Below, piece after piece: positions 1 through 64,000 of a stretch of DNA of 64,000 bases. The notes beneath the pieces are model-generated. The model was not told where the DNA came from. It ran no database searches and saw only the letters and a list, made by a program, of their open reading frames with translations. A program made the translations under genes and the position numbers. Each line of letters starts with the position of its first letter. The stretch's first letter is position 1. The stretch lies in NCBI GenBank assembly GCA_004352715.1, contig SCFE01000064.1:1909212-1973211 (forward strand). The letters run 5' to 3'. Source of the DNA: Hofstenia miamia. Its lineage: Eukaryota; Xenacoelomorpha; Acoela.

Positions 1-1140
1 TATATATGTCTATTTGGTATCACACGCGGAAGTTGTCCACTCATACAAAAGTGATGTAAAACTGAATTGCAAGTTACTTGCGAGCAGAGATTTCAATTCT
101 TCAATCCCAATTCTAATTGCTACGAAACAATGATATCAATTCCAATTTCATCGTCAGTAAAATTTATAATTTAAGAACAGTTATTTAAACATTCATAAAT
201 AACTTTAATTTTTTATCATTTACATAATTTTAAATATCATTAAATATTTTACAAAAAGCGTTCTCATGAACTTGATAAAAAATTATAGATAATCTACGTT
301 ATAAATTGTGTAAGCAGGTTTCTGTGGGTATAAGAAATAATTTTTCGAATTAGAATGCCATTTTCTAATTCAATTATGATAATTTTTTTAAATTCCAAAT
401 CCCACATTCGAAAATTTTCAATTCCAATTCGAGCAAAACTATTGACTACCAATTCCTATGAAGGAATTGAAATCGAATTTTTCGGTCGATTTTACTGTTG
501 TGTGAGGCCGATTAATTAGCCGAAAAGCGAAAAATATATTCAATGAAATGATCTCCCGACTTGACGTAATTTTGTTTCAATGCAACTATAAATGTTTAAT
601 TTCACGAAATTCTCAAGCTGAAGGCAATTCACGAAAATATCAACCTCGCCAAATAATGTTTTCATTAATAGAAATTATTTCCTTCTTGTGATGAGTATTC
701 CTTTAGGCCCAGTTTTTCTGACATGTGACCAGCTTTTCAGTTGAAGTCATTAAATTTACCTTTGCAAATAATAGAAACTAACTGATGTATAAGCACAACT
801 TTGAATTGAAAATCATTATCCTAGCTGTAATGAAGCTTATTGCTAATCATTATGTATATATTTTTTAAAGAACATAAATCAAAATCACTGACATAGTTTT
901 TCGATTTCCTCATTATTTCTCCTCCCCAAATAAATGACATTTTGCGGATGTTGCTTTTAACATATTCCAATCACACTAATAACACTCGCGATTTAAAAGA
1001 TTGCATTTCACTAATTAAATTACCCCTTAGAAATACAAAAATATAGATTTCTTTATTTCAAATAATTCTCAATATTTTTATGCTGTCATTAATTTTCGCT
1101 AGTTTTCACATAGATTTCTTAATATTTTATTTCCAATTAG
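1..1140. other. Non-coding AT-rich sequence; probably POLQ intron
   Basis: No convincing exon is seen here. Positions 80-480 are rich in AATTCC/GGAATT-type short words, like the stretch at 59900-60000, and look like decayed repeat. The first POLQ exon in the window starts with an acceptor at 1139-1140 and in mid-codon, so this stretch is most simply the end of an intron whose upstream exons (the helicase ATPase core) lie outside the window. Confidence 0.6.
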
Positions 1141-55424
<54,284 letters not shown>

Positions 55425-55514
55425 TTTATTTTTATAATTGAATTTATTATTTTTAAATTATTGAAAATGTAATGTATTTGTTTTTTTTATATTTGCAACA
55501 ATATCTATGAAAAT

Positions 55515-55520
55515 ATTAAA
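55515..55520 (+). terminator. POLQ: Candidate POLQ polyadenylation signal (ATTAAA)
   Basis: ATTAAA lies 91 bp after the stop codon. Overlapping canonical AATAAA copies occur at 55897-55907. Which is used cannot be told from sequence. Confidence 0.4.
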
Positions 55521-56969
55521 TTATATTTGTTATATGTTACTTTGAATTATTTTGAAAATTGTTTTAAATACGTTTTCAGATTTGGCAACTGCATGCTGCA
55601 TCATTATTAAAATGCACTGGCATTGTGCTCAAGATAAAATAGTTTCATTTAATTAAAAAACAGTATCTAATTCAAATTCTGTGTTTACTCATAGCTGGAT
55701 AAAAAATTAAACAAATTCAATTCCTACAAGTAAAACGAATTATCTCTTAGAACACTAATATTTAAATCAATTGTGTTTGACATTAACATAGCATTGTAGA
55801 GATTTGCTCTGAGTTGTTATTTGTATCCACAAAAATCCTTTAAAATAAGTATTTGGCTTCAACAACTTACAAACGAAACAACTGTTGACAGCAAGAAATA
55901 AAATAAATTGAATATTAAACTAAGACCAGTTTAAAAGTAGTATCTACAATATCTTTTTACTAAATAATGTAACACAAAATAAAAACGGTGGTTTATACGA
56001 GGTAGAGTGTGCAGAAACAAGTCACATGCATCCTCTTACAAATATCTATTCATAAACTCTAGCACAATTCAATGGAAGTTCTTAATGCAATCAATGATCG
56101 ATTCGTTGTTAGACAAGCATCTGGAAATTTCGCATAAATTAGATTAGCACATCTCACTATGAGAATTCTTTTAAAAATGGTTTTCTTTGCGATTTTTGTT
56201 ACTATATAGGAAACGTTTCTACCTATAAATAGGCTGTAAGCCAATAATTCATGTGAACCTTCAGAAATACCGTCATTGTGTAAAACAATTCTACAAATTC
56301 ACTATTAAATATAGAAAGGAGTTACACAGTATCTATTTTTAGGTAACTGGGCCTGTTAATAATCATGCAACCAATATACTCTTCACAGCATGTATTCGAT
56401 TTAATCTAAAACAAAATCATAAGCAGTAGCGGAACATTTCTAGAGCTGAGAAAGGTCGTTCAAAGTCTAGATTCGATATTTTAAATACTAAATTAGCTAA
56501 ATATTGTTTCGAGGGCATTATTCAATGATTTTTAATTAACGCGTTAAAATTTCAACCTATATTTGCCAAATATTTACACATAGAAAAGCATTCATCAAGG
56601 AGTGTTACAGCCTACATTTAAATATTTCACTATGTACAGGATTGTGAACTAATACAATTTGCTGATGTGTGCCTAATCGACAAAGATAAAGACTGGCCAC
56701 AGAAAATGTAGCAAATAATATTAAAATCAAATTAACTATTAATGCAATAACGCAATTTATAACATCGGCCAAAAAACATCTCAAACAAAACATTCAAATT
56801 ATAAATATACATATCAAATGACACTGAGTCAATTTTGATCTTGTACATAGTTGAGTGCCAAAATTGATCGTTTATTGACATCTAAATCTTTGGTTATCAA
56901 GATCAGGAAATGGCGACAGGGATTTGTTATCTAAACCAACCAACAGTTGATGCATTAGTTAATTACAAT

Positions 56970-57009
<40 letters not shown>
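56970..57009. repeat. (TA)n-(GA)n compound microsatellite
   Basis: TA units pass directly into GA units. Confidence 0.95.
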
Positions 57010-58092
57010 TGGACACGGGGCGGGCCGAAGATTTTTTAAATTACGGACAAATAACCTGCCGAATATGTATGAATTGTAAAAAGCACCAATCCAAGTTTGT
57101 GTAACGTTGCATTGAACATACTTGTAAATCTCAATGAACCCTAATTTTTTGTTATCTTATCAAAATGATGTCGAGCACAAATTATTCATTTCTTCAAGAA
57201 ACAAAAACACACAAGTAGAACGCTTTAATAACTTTGAAGTAAAAATACATCCAAATTTACGCTGCTTAATCACATGCATATAATTATACACTAAGCAGCT
57301 ATGTGCAAAATCCTCTCACACAAAAGGGTTGTATGATGCAATCAATATGGACCCCGAGGGTCCACATATTCTACAAGCAAAAATTAGGTTAAGAATGAAT
57401 TTTTGTATGTATTTGCCTTGAATTGGTTACAAGCCTATGTCGTGCAACCATTCCGAGATGCCTAAATTAATCTGCCGATAATTAGTAATGTACGCGTATT
57501 TCGCTTAGACCATCGAACTAATTCTGTTTGAGTTATTCAGTAAATGTTTTGACTCATTTATTAATTCATGTCTGATTTATTTTTTTTTACCAATGCTGAA
57601 TCTTCTTCCTCAAGAGCTCACATCAATTGGTAGACAACAATAGCCCGATGAGTTGTTTCAAGTTTCGATGATATTTGCTATCGAGAATTTCAAAAGTCAA
57701 CAATTTTTATGGTATCATTTAAAATGTGAAACAGATAGAGCTATTCCTGAGGAAATTCCAGTTATTCGAACAGCAATTCATTTCCAATATCAAAATCAAG
57801 CGAATGTTTTTTACACTAAAAAGAATCAAGTGCGATGCCTGAGCAAAGGCTCATTGATCTGTGTTTAATAAACATTTATCGGGATCGCATTTCTATAGAT
57901 CCAATATTCACATGAAATTACTAGACTATTTTACCATTAGAAATAACAAATAAATAAAAAACATTATTATACATACACATTACTCACTACTTATTTATTA
58001 TTTGTCGATTTAAGAAGTGTTTGTACTCTGCTTATGTTCTAGTTATTTCAAACAGGCTTTTTTTAAAGTAATCAGAAGCTGCAACTCGTATA

Positions 58093-58300
58093 TAATTTTA
58101 GTAAAGACATTAGACTAAAAGATATATTTCACTCAACTTGAGCATCGTCAATTTACAAAATTTTCCCTCTAAATATGCATTATCTAATTTAAAAATATTA
58201 TTATGTATTTAAATAATGCATATTTAGAGGGAAAACTTTGTAAATTGACGATGCTCAAGTTGAGCGAAATATATCTTTTCGTCTGTTTTTACTAAAATTA
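58093..58300. repeat. Foldback (long inverted repeat) element, about 208 bp
   Basis: The left arm from TAATTTTAGTAAAGAC pairs with the inverse of the right arm ending TTTTTACTAAAATTA. Arms of about 100 bp meet near 58197. The central 60 bp (GATATATTTC, CAACTTGAGCATCGTC, CCCTCTAAATATGCATTAT) are almost perfectly mirrored. It could be a MITE or a source of hairpin RNA. No clear target duplication. Confidence 0.9.
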
Positions 58301-58469
58301 TTAAAGATCCTTAACAAAAATAACTCCTATATAACTGAGGGTGAGTATTATATCTTATGAATATAATCGTATATGCTGTAATTATTACGACTAGGTCTAT
58401 AAAAAACAAATCTCAGTAGCTACGCAATTGTAAACAAATGTTGTGTTGACGTCTAACTTAATTTCAGTA

Positions 58470-58500
58470 AGAAATCCTGGATACGCCCCTGCTTTCACCT
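58470..58500. mobile_element. Single hAT-like terminus
   Basis: The inverse of 58473-58492 reads CAGGGGCGTATCCAGGATTT, a very common hAT/MITE end. No partner was found nearby. Confidence 0.4.
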
Positions 58501-61195
58501 ATAGCAAATTTTGTAAAATCCAAAATGAAATTGAGGTTGCTAGACCCTTTAGTACTTAGTACTTGAGTAATTTTCACAAATTCATTACCATCATTCAGAT
58601 ATATCTCAAACCATCGCTCACTATGCCTTTGTTTGCGCATTCAAAATTTTTTTCTTGAGCATCAAAATTCAGAAAAGTGACATTTAAAAGCTATTTTTAA
58701 ACACTCATTTTAATAAGACGAATCAATGACTATATCAATGCTTTGAGGAAAGTAGTTTTGAAAGAAGCTTTTCAAACCATTATGCGCTGGCTAAATTTAG
58801 CTGTCTTTGTGCAATATCAAACTTTATAACGCACTTTAGCAGATCAACGAACATACATGTACTGCTTCCATCTTATATAAAATTTAATCCTGGTTTATTG
58901 AGGCAAGATCATTCTTTTTCAATCCAAAAATGTCAATCCCACTTAGTACGACAGAATGAAAGACTTTTTCCAATTTGAATTGGCCTTAATTTTGGTTTCG
59001 AAGAGAAATTTTCCCATGCAATCCATTTCGAGCTAAGGAACGTTTGATTGATTTATTGGATAAATTTGACCTTAATTAAGCAAGACTTTCTTTGTTTTTC
59101 CGTACAATTTATGCTTATGATTGCTTTGAAATATTGAGAATATCGCATATATTAAACCATGACATTTTCCCCGCGCCAAGTTCAATTGCCATATTTCTGA
59201 TAGTAACTACAATTCGAGGCATGTATTCAACAATTCATATGTAATTATAACATAAGATTGATACCTTACCTACCATCAGATGGCTAAAATTTGAAGCATC
59301 TGCTTTAAAGGTTGCTTAGAAAATCTACTAAATATTACTTTAATATGTTTGATTCCAATCATCTGACAAAGCTTTTCTGCCTTTTCAAGGTAAATGAAGT
59401 TGTCTCAAAAATGTGATTTTGAGAAAATGCAAAGACCACCAATTCTAAATATGCATTTTCTTTCAAAACTATTGAATACGTTACGATTCATGTAATTTAG
59501 AGAATGTTGTAATTGAGATTTTGCATTTTTTTTTAAATATTCGACTTAGTGCAAATTTCTATTTCAAATTTAAGATTGCAAAATTTTCAGACAGAGTTAT
59601 TTACAGGAGAGGGCAGTTTTTATTCACGACTGTATTGCAATATTATTTTGAATACATTGTCAAGCAAATTTCTGATAAATATAGAATTTACACTCACATA
59701 TAACCAGTCTTTCTATTAAGGTCTAATATACGTTTAGGTGTGTCAACAGTACCATTTTTAGCATGAGAACACTTATTTTTTTATTCATTTAAAAACCTCT
59801 TACTTTTTTGTTCCCTTTGATTCTAATAAAATATTTGAATTCTATATAAATTGATATCGTAAACAATATACATTTTCATAAACTAATTGAAAAGCTTTAG
59901 TACTTATCAGGCTTATCCATTGGAATTGGAATCTAATTGGATATTGGAATTGGTTGGACAAACAAATTTGCCATTCATTGGATTCCAATTGGTCTTTCAT
60001 TGGAATCAATTTACAAAAATTTCCAAGACATCAACGTTGTTTCAGTAATACAGTTTTCTTAATAATTCCTCATACCATTAAAATAATTGCTTTGAATATG
60101 GGTCGGTTAATGCTACGCACATAGACCTATCAATATCATAACTGTAAAGTCACCTTTAAGTAATCAACTGTTCTAGCAATTACATTTACAATTGGCTAAA
60201 AACGTGTAATTGATCATTATTGCATTGTATTTAGATATAGCATTAAACAATCAATGTTGTTTCTAATAAATTAAAGAATCAAAACCTATAAAATATCACT
60301 TGAATGAAGTGTGAAGTTTGTTTACCAGCTTGAAAACGATACCTTTGCTAATGAAGTGTTAATCTAACTTTTATGATAGACTAACAAATGAAAATTTTTA
60401 TGTTAAAAATTCAAAACAATCTAGTCAGCAGGGAGAGGCTACCACTCTTGATATTAGCAACGGTCCTTCAATAGAAAATATTGCCAATTTTTGTAGAAGG
60501 GGTTTTTAATTAGAAAATAATATTGTTTTCATTTGAGCAAACATACACTGCACTATTCATTTTCAATCAACAAAACTCGCGGTGATTCTCCCCCTAATTC
60601 TGTTAATGTTTATATTTCGAGTCGATTCGGATCGGGTACTCGACTCGACTGGTCCTAACTCGAAATTTCATGTACTCACAGGCCCTAGATAATGCGCGCA
60701 ATGCGCCATATCACGGCAACTAATTGCAAAATTGTCTCTTAATCATGTGAGCACAAAATATGTACGTTTTGTAATATTATATTTGATTAGAATACAATGA
60801 CTGGATCAGTATTATTGTGCTCTTGTATTCTAATCAGATAAACAAATTTTTAAATACATTGATTTCATTGCTATTTGTGTCTCTTAATTGAGCCTGCGCA
60901 AGAATTCTGGTATGATATGATATACATACATGTGTGTGGTCTCATATTAGGCAGAATTCCGAATTGGTAAACTTTTTAGATTATAGGTGTCATTTTATTG
61001 CTCTATATTATCAGTAGTTCTAGGATATTCTGCATTAGAAAACTTAATAAACTATAAGTTTTTCCTTCTTGGAAGAATTCTACTTTTCCTGCTAAAATAA
61101 GAGGATGATTTACTCAGAGAAATCTAAATTCAATTACAAATTATTGATCATAATCACAATAAATGGGTTCTTACGCAAATTTTCTTCTGTAATGC
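58501..61195. other. Non-coding region
   Basis: No recognisable gene. 59900-60010 is a run of ATTGGAATT-type words. 60600-60690 has GAGTCGA/TCGACTC words ending CACAGGCCCTAG, the look of a hAT-MITE end. Confidence 0.5.
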
Positions 61196-61471
61196 CTATG
61201 CGTCTTTGAGATAGGATCTCACAATATTTGTTGAAGGATTTCTCTCCACTAGAACCAGCGAGGGAATAATCTTGTTGCCGCATAAGGAATTAATTAATCT
61301 TAAAAAACTTTCAATAAAGCACCCATGACTATAAAACATTAATTGATTTTTACCTATACTGCATTGCATTTTATGGCAGTTTTGGCCATGGTTTGGTATG
61401 ATGAAATTTTGAACGTCACAGCCCGCTTCAATTCTGATCTTTACTGAAAAATCTAAGCAGTTACACACCAC
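61196..61471 (-). other. Unrecognised open frame, possibly exon sequence
   Basis: A 91-codon minus-strand frame contains IRIEAGCDVQNFIIPNHG and NKIIPSLVLVERNPSTNIV. A plausible acceptor (ACTGCTTAG) precedes SVKIRIEAG and a possible donor follows CSIG. No family recognised. Composition looks more protein-like than its surroundings, but this is weak. Confidence 0.2.
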
Positions 61472-61569
61472 AAGAAATAGTAATCATTTTAACTTTAAGT
61501 TGGAGTTGGTGATATCTCATGTTGATTACTAAAATTCATTCTTTTCAAGAACAGATTGAAAATCCGACA

Positions 61570-62620
61570 ATACATAGTTATCTGCTGCTTCAATCAAACC
61601 TCGCAACCTTGAGCTTCAGAAGGTTAGCTTGACTGTGAAAATATTTACTGAAAAATAGTAACAGGAAAAAGGTTAGGTGGATTTGAAGACACAACTGATT
61701 TTGTGGCATTTGTCATGCGAGTGTTTCATATAATCAATGTTAAAAATCTCAATGTTGGTTTTCGAAAAGCTGATACAGATAAAGCTTTTATTTCAAATGG
61801 TAATGACGATAGTTTAGATTATCTTCTTAAGGCGGCAGATGTCTTTACAGGAATGGCACCTGTAAATAAAAACATAGAATGAAATCATTGACGAAAGAAA
61901 CTGCATTTAGATGGTGACGAAAATTTGAGTGCTTGGGTTGGTTAAGTAAATTTTTATTATCCCAAGAAGGCGTTCAGTTTGTGATCATGGGTCAGATTCA
62001 CTCTGATGATCTTGAGCATACATCTGGACGATACCAATAAGGCTGTGGTGAAAACTATTTTATTTCTGTGACTAAGGTATATGGCAGCTTCAAAACTCAT
62101 ACATTACAAATTCTGAATAAATTAAACATATCTTCTAATGACTTACCATGTGCTTCAATATGGGAACAGTGTGAAGCTCCCTTCAGTTCTGATGATCTAG
62201 ATATTGTAAACAGTGTTATTGAGGAATCTTCAGTTTCTCTTGAACAACGGCAAACTTGAGCTGTGTTTCATGTTGCTGGTTATATTGCTAATAGATTTTC
62301 AAATATACCATAACTTTTGGGAGATACTCATTATGAAAATGTTGACAGCACATTTACTGCAGTTTTATCATGAAGTTCTTTAAAATTTCCTTCGGATATT
62401 TTATTTTACTACGTTTCTGGGTGCTACGTTATATTTGATTTACTGCAAGAGAAATCTAAAAGATGCTCAAATTATATTAACAATCTAGAATTACTTACAA
62501 ACATTGTTCAACCGACATGCAACACATTTCCTAGAGGTAAGATGAATAAATTAAAAGATTCTTTAACTAATTCACTGCTGATGGAACGCAAAGCAAAAAA
62601 ATTACGATCGGGTTAGGATC
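61570..62620 (+). pseudogene. P-element/THAP9-like transposase relic
   Basis: Plus-strand pieces in order are LQKVSLTVKIFTEK, FEDTTDFVAFVMRVFHIINV (T..F(V/I)..(V/M)..L.(D/N)I..), DDSLDYLLKAADVF, then QIHSDDLEHTSGRYQ and GENYFISVTKVYGSFK (near 62000-62090). The open frame 62068-62259 follows (LQILNKLNISSNDLPCASIW), then VFHVAGYIANRFSN. These match the C-terminal half of P/THAP9 transposases: (Q/S)D.LE..FG..R...G.NYF..V.Q, then Y(V/I)AGY(V/I)...  Stops and frameshifts break it. The N-terminal THAP domain and early catalytic residues were not found. Confidence 0.7.
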
Positions 62621-63968
62621 TTGTAAGAGTTATTAATTGTGTTTTGGAATTTATTTTTCACTATAAACTCAATTTGATTTGCTATAAGTGGAAATTTGTA
62701 TTTAATATTTACTATACTTTTCAATATCCTTTTAAAATATATACTTTATAGCAGTAATAGGGACATTAGTTAGCTAAAAAGCTCCCGTCTTCACATTTCA
62801 AGAACAAATTAAATTTCAACTCCAGTAAATTAAGAACTCCTTCGTTGAAACAGTTATTTTCCAGCATATATTTATCCTGGCAATATGCAAATTAGTAATT
62901 TCAGCTTTAATAAAGGAGAGTAAATGATTTTTATAAATATGAAACTAAACTAACATCATTCTTCGAAGCCCCAAAGCAGTTCTTTCTGTTCTATGCTAAA
63001 AAAGTTTATCTTTAGAAAACTGAGCTGCTGAATTTAGTCTGAAAAACAAATTTACGTTTGTATTTCAAGAAATTATTTAAAGTGTCATTGTCATTAAATA
63101 TATCTGCGGGAGTTTCCCTCAAACTACTAATGCAAAGCTGTAGACATAAATGTTTAAATAAACATCAATACCAATTATAAACAAACTAAAAAATGCCAGG
63201 TTTTAGACATAAATGTTCCTAATATAAGCCACTGATTAAGGGTAACTACTTATTACACTTGATCTACGGTTCATACAAGATTAAATAGTTAACTGGTTGT
63301 TACTATTTGCATGTATTTACCAAATATCGAAAAGGTATACAAGAGGAGATTACTAATTAGCAATAGTATAAAATTTAAGTTGAAATAATACAGGATGCTT
63401 ATTGGAAAATTGGAATTTTGCCTAAACTTCGATTGATATATTTCAATAGCGACTTTGGTGTTACTAAAAGTACTCTCTATACTTTAATATTTGTAGTCCT
63501 GAAAAAACTAGATTATGATGTCATCGGGGTGAGCACATTAACATCTCTACTTTAAAATTTTCTAAAACTGTTCTCTATTTACATCAAGAACATGGTCTTA
63601 TATAGAATATTGTTTTTTACGTATTTTGCTACAACGTAAAAACCGAAAACACTTAAACTGGACGATGAAAACAACCAGCACCGATATTACAAGATGAATA
63701 TATTTATTTAAAATTGCATCTGATTACATTATTTGGTAGCTATTAAAAACCATACACTGATATTAAAATTTTCTGTAGAAAACAAACACAGACTAATGTT
63801 GTTGATATACAATTGTAATTGGTCTAAGCTCTACTCCCCCATGAGCTAATTACAGTAAGAACCGCTTAGTTCAAATTTTCAAAAAATTATTTCCAAACTT
63901 CTTGGTGTGGATACATCCAGTGTATGCCATCAGTTTTAGAGGAAGCTCAATTCACAAAATTATGTGCA

Positions 63969-64000
<32 letters not shown>
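62621..64000. other. Non-coding end of window
   Basis: No gene recognised. The window ends in a (TA)n run (63968-64000), probably next to another gap. Confidence 0.7.

Larger units (their letters stand above)
55425..58092. other. Downstream region with no recognised gene
   Basis: Apart from a short (TA)n-(GA)n tract at 56970-57009, no family is recognised. Small open frames exist, e.g. 56793-56605 minus (62 codons with one hydrophobic helix VINCVIALIVNLILILFATF) and 57653-57868 plus (71 codons), but none has support. Confidence 0.5.

Noticed and set aside
56605-56793. 62-codon minus-strand frame with a hydrophobic helix
   Set aside because: Short, AT-rich, no homology recognised; could arise by chance.

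Overview
This is an animal nuclear window: AT-rich, intron-rich and full of decayed transposons, with (TA)n tracts that run into three assembly gaps. An arthropod is the best guess. The window holds an ecdysteroid-kinase-like (EcKL/CHK) gene, a family expanded in insects and crustaceans, and a short multicopy gene (N-terminus MARSSTARRKCKLDPDIFC) that I recognise from arthropod genomes. The order cannot be fixed from this sequence.

The backbone is one plus-strand gene, DNA polymerase theta (POLQ; mus308 in Drosophila). It is entered part way through the helicase-like half and followed to its stop codon at 55422-55424. I place 24 coding exons plus one probable 57-bp cassette exon, about 1,470 codons. 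The order is: end of the helicase-like region with the Sec63/ratchet-like part (1141-6400), a low-complexity central region with a 28-residue tandem repeat (6433-8712, 22179-22280), the exonuclease-like vestige (23866-31675), and a family-A polymerase domain with all catalytic motifs (31496-55424). Exons 1-5, the 5' helicase exons, are closely spaced. The other introns range from 42 bp to 13 kb. POLQ would carry out microhomology-mediated (theta-mediated) end joining in the nucleus.

The long introns are filled with mobile DNA. The exon 5/6 intron holds a LINE 3' end and a 2.7-kb hAT-type element with a perfect 8-bp target duplication. The exon 9/10 intron (13.5 kb) holds LINE reverse-transcriptase pieces, a Penelope-like element, a piggyBac relic, a LINE gag/endonuclease relic and two hAT MITEs. 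The exon 13/14 intron holds a second Penelope-like element with a GIY-YIG endonuclease. The exon 16/17 intron holds a piggyBac bounded by inverted termini and TTAA-like sites. The exon 17/18 intron (13.1 kb) holds the intact, nested, antisense EcKL gene, a Tc1 relic, an arthropod multicopy gene relic and a hAT C-terminal fragment. The exon 23/24 intron holds a striking higher-order minisatellite of 19 identical 19-bp near-palindromes.

Two identical 2,806-bp blocks (39441-42246 and 42248-45053) are separated by a single N. They look like an unmerged contig overlap rather than a real duplication, so the second partial EcKL and second Tc1 relic are probably artefacts. Downstream of POLQ (55.4-64 kb) I find a 208-bp foldback repeat, a P-element/THAP9-like transposase relic and otherwise no recognisable gene. 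I found no rRNA, convincing tRNA or CRISPR locus.
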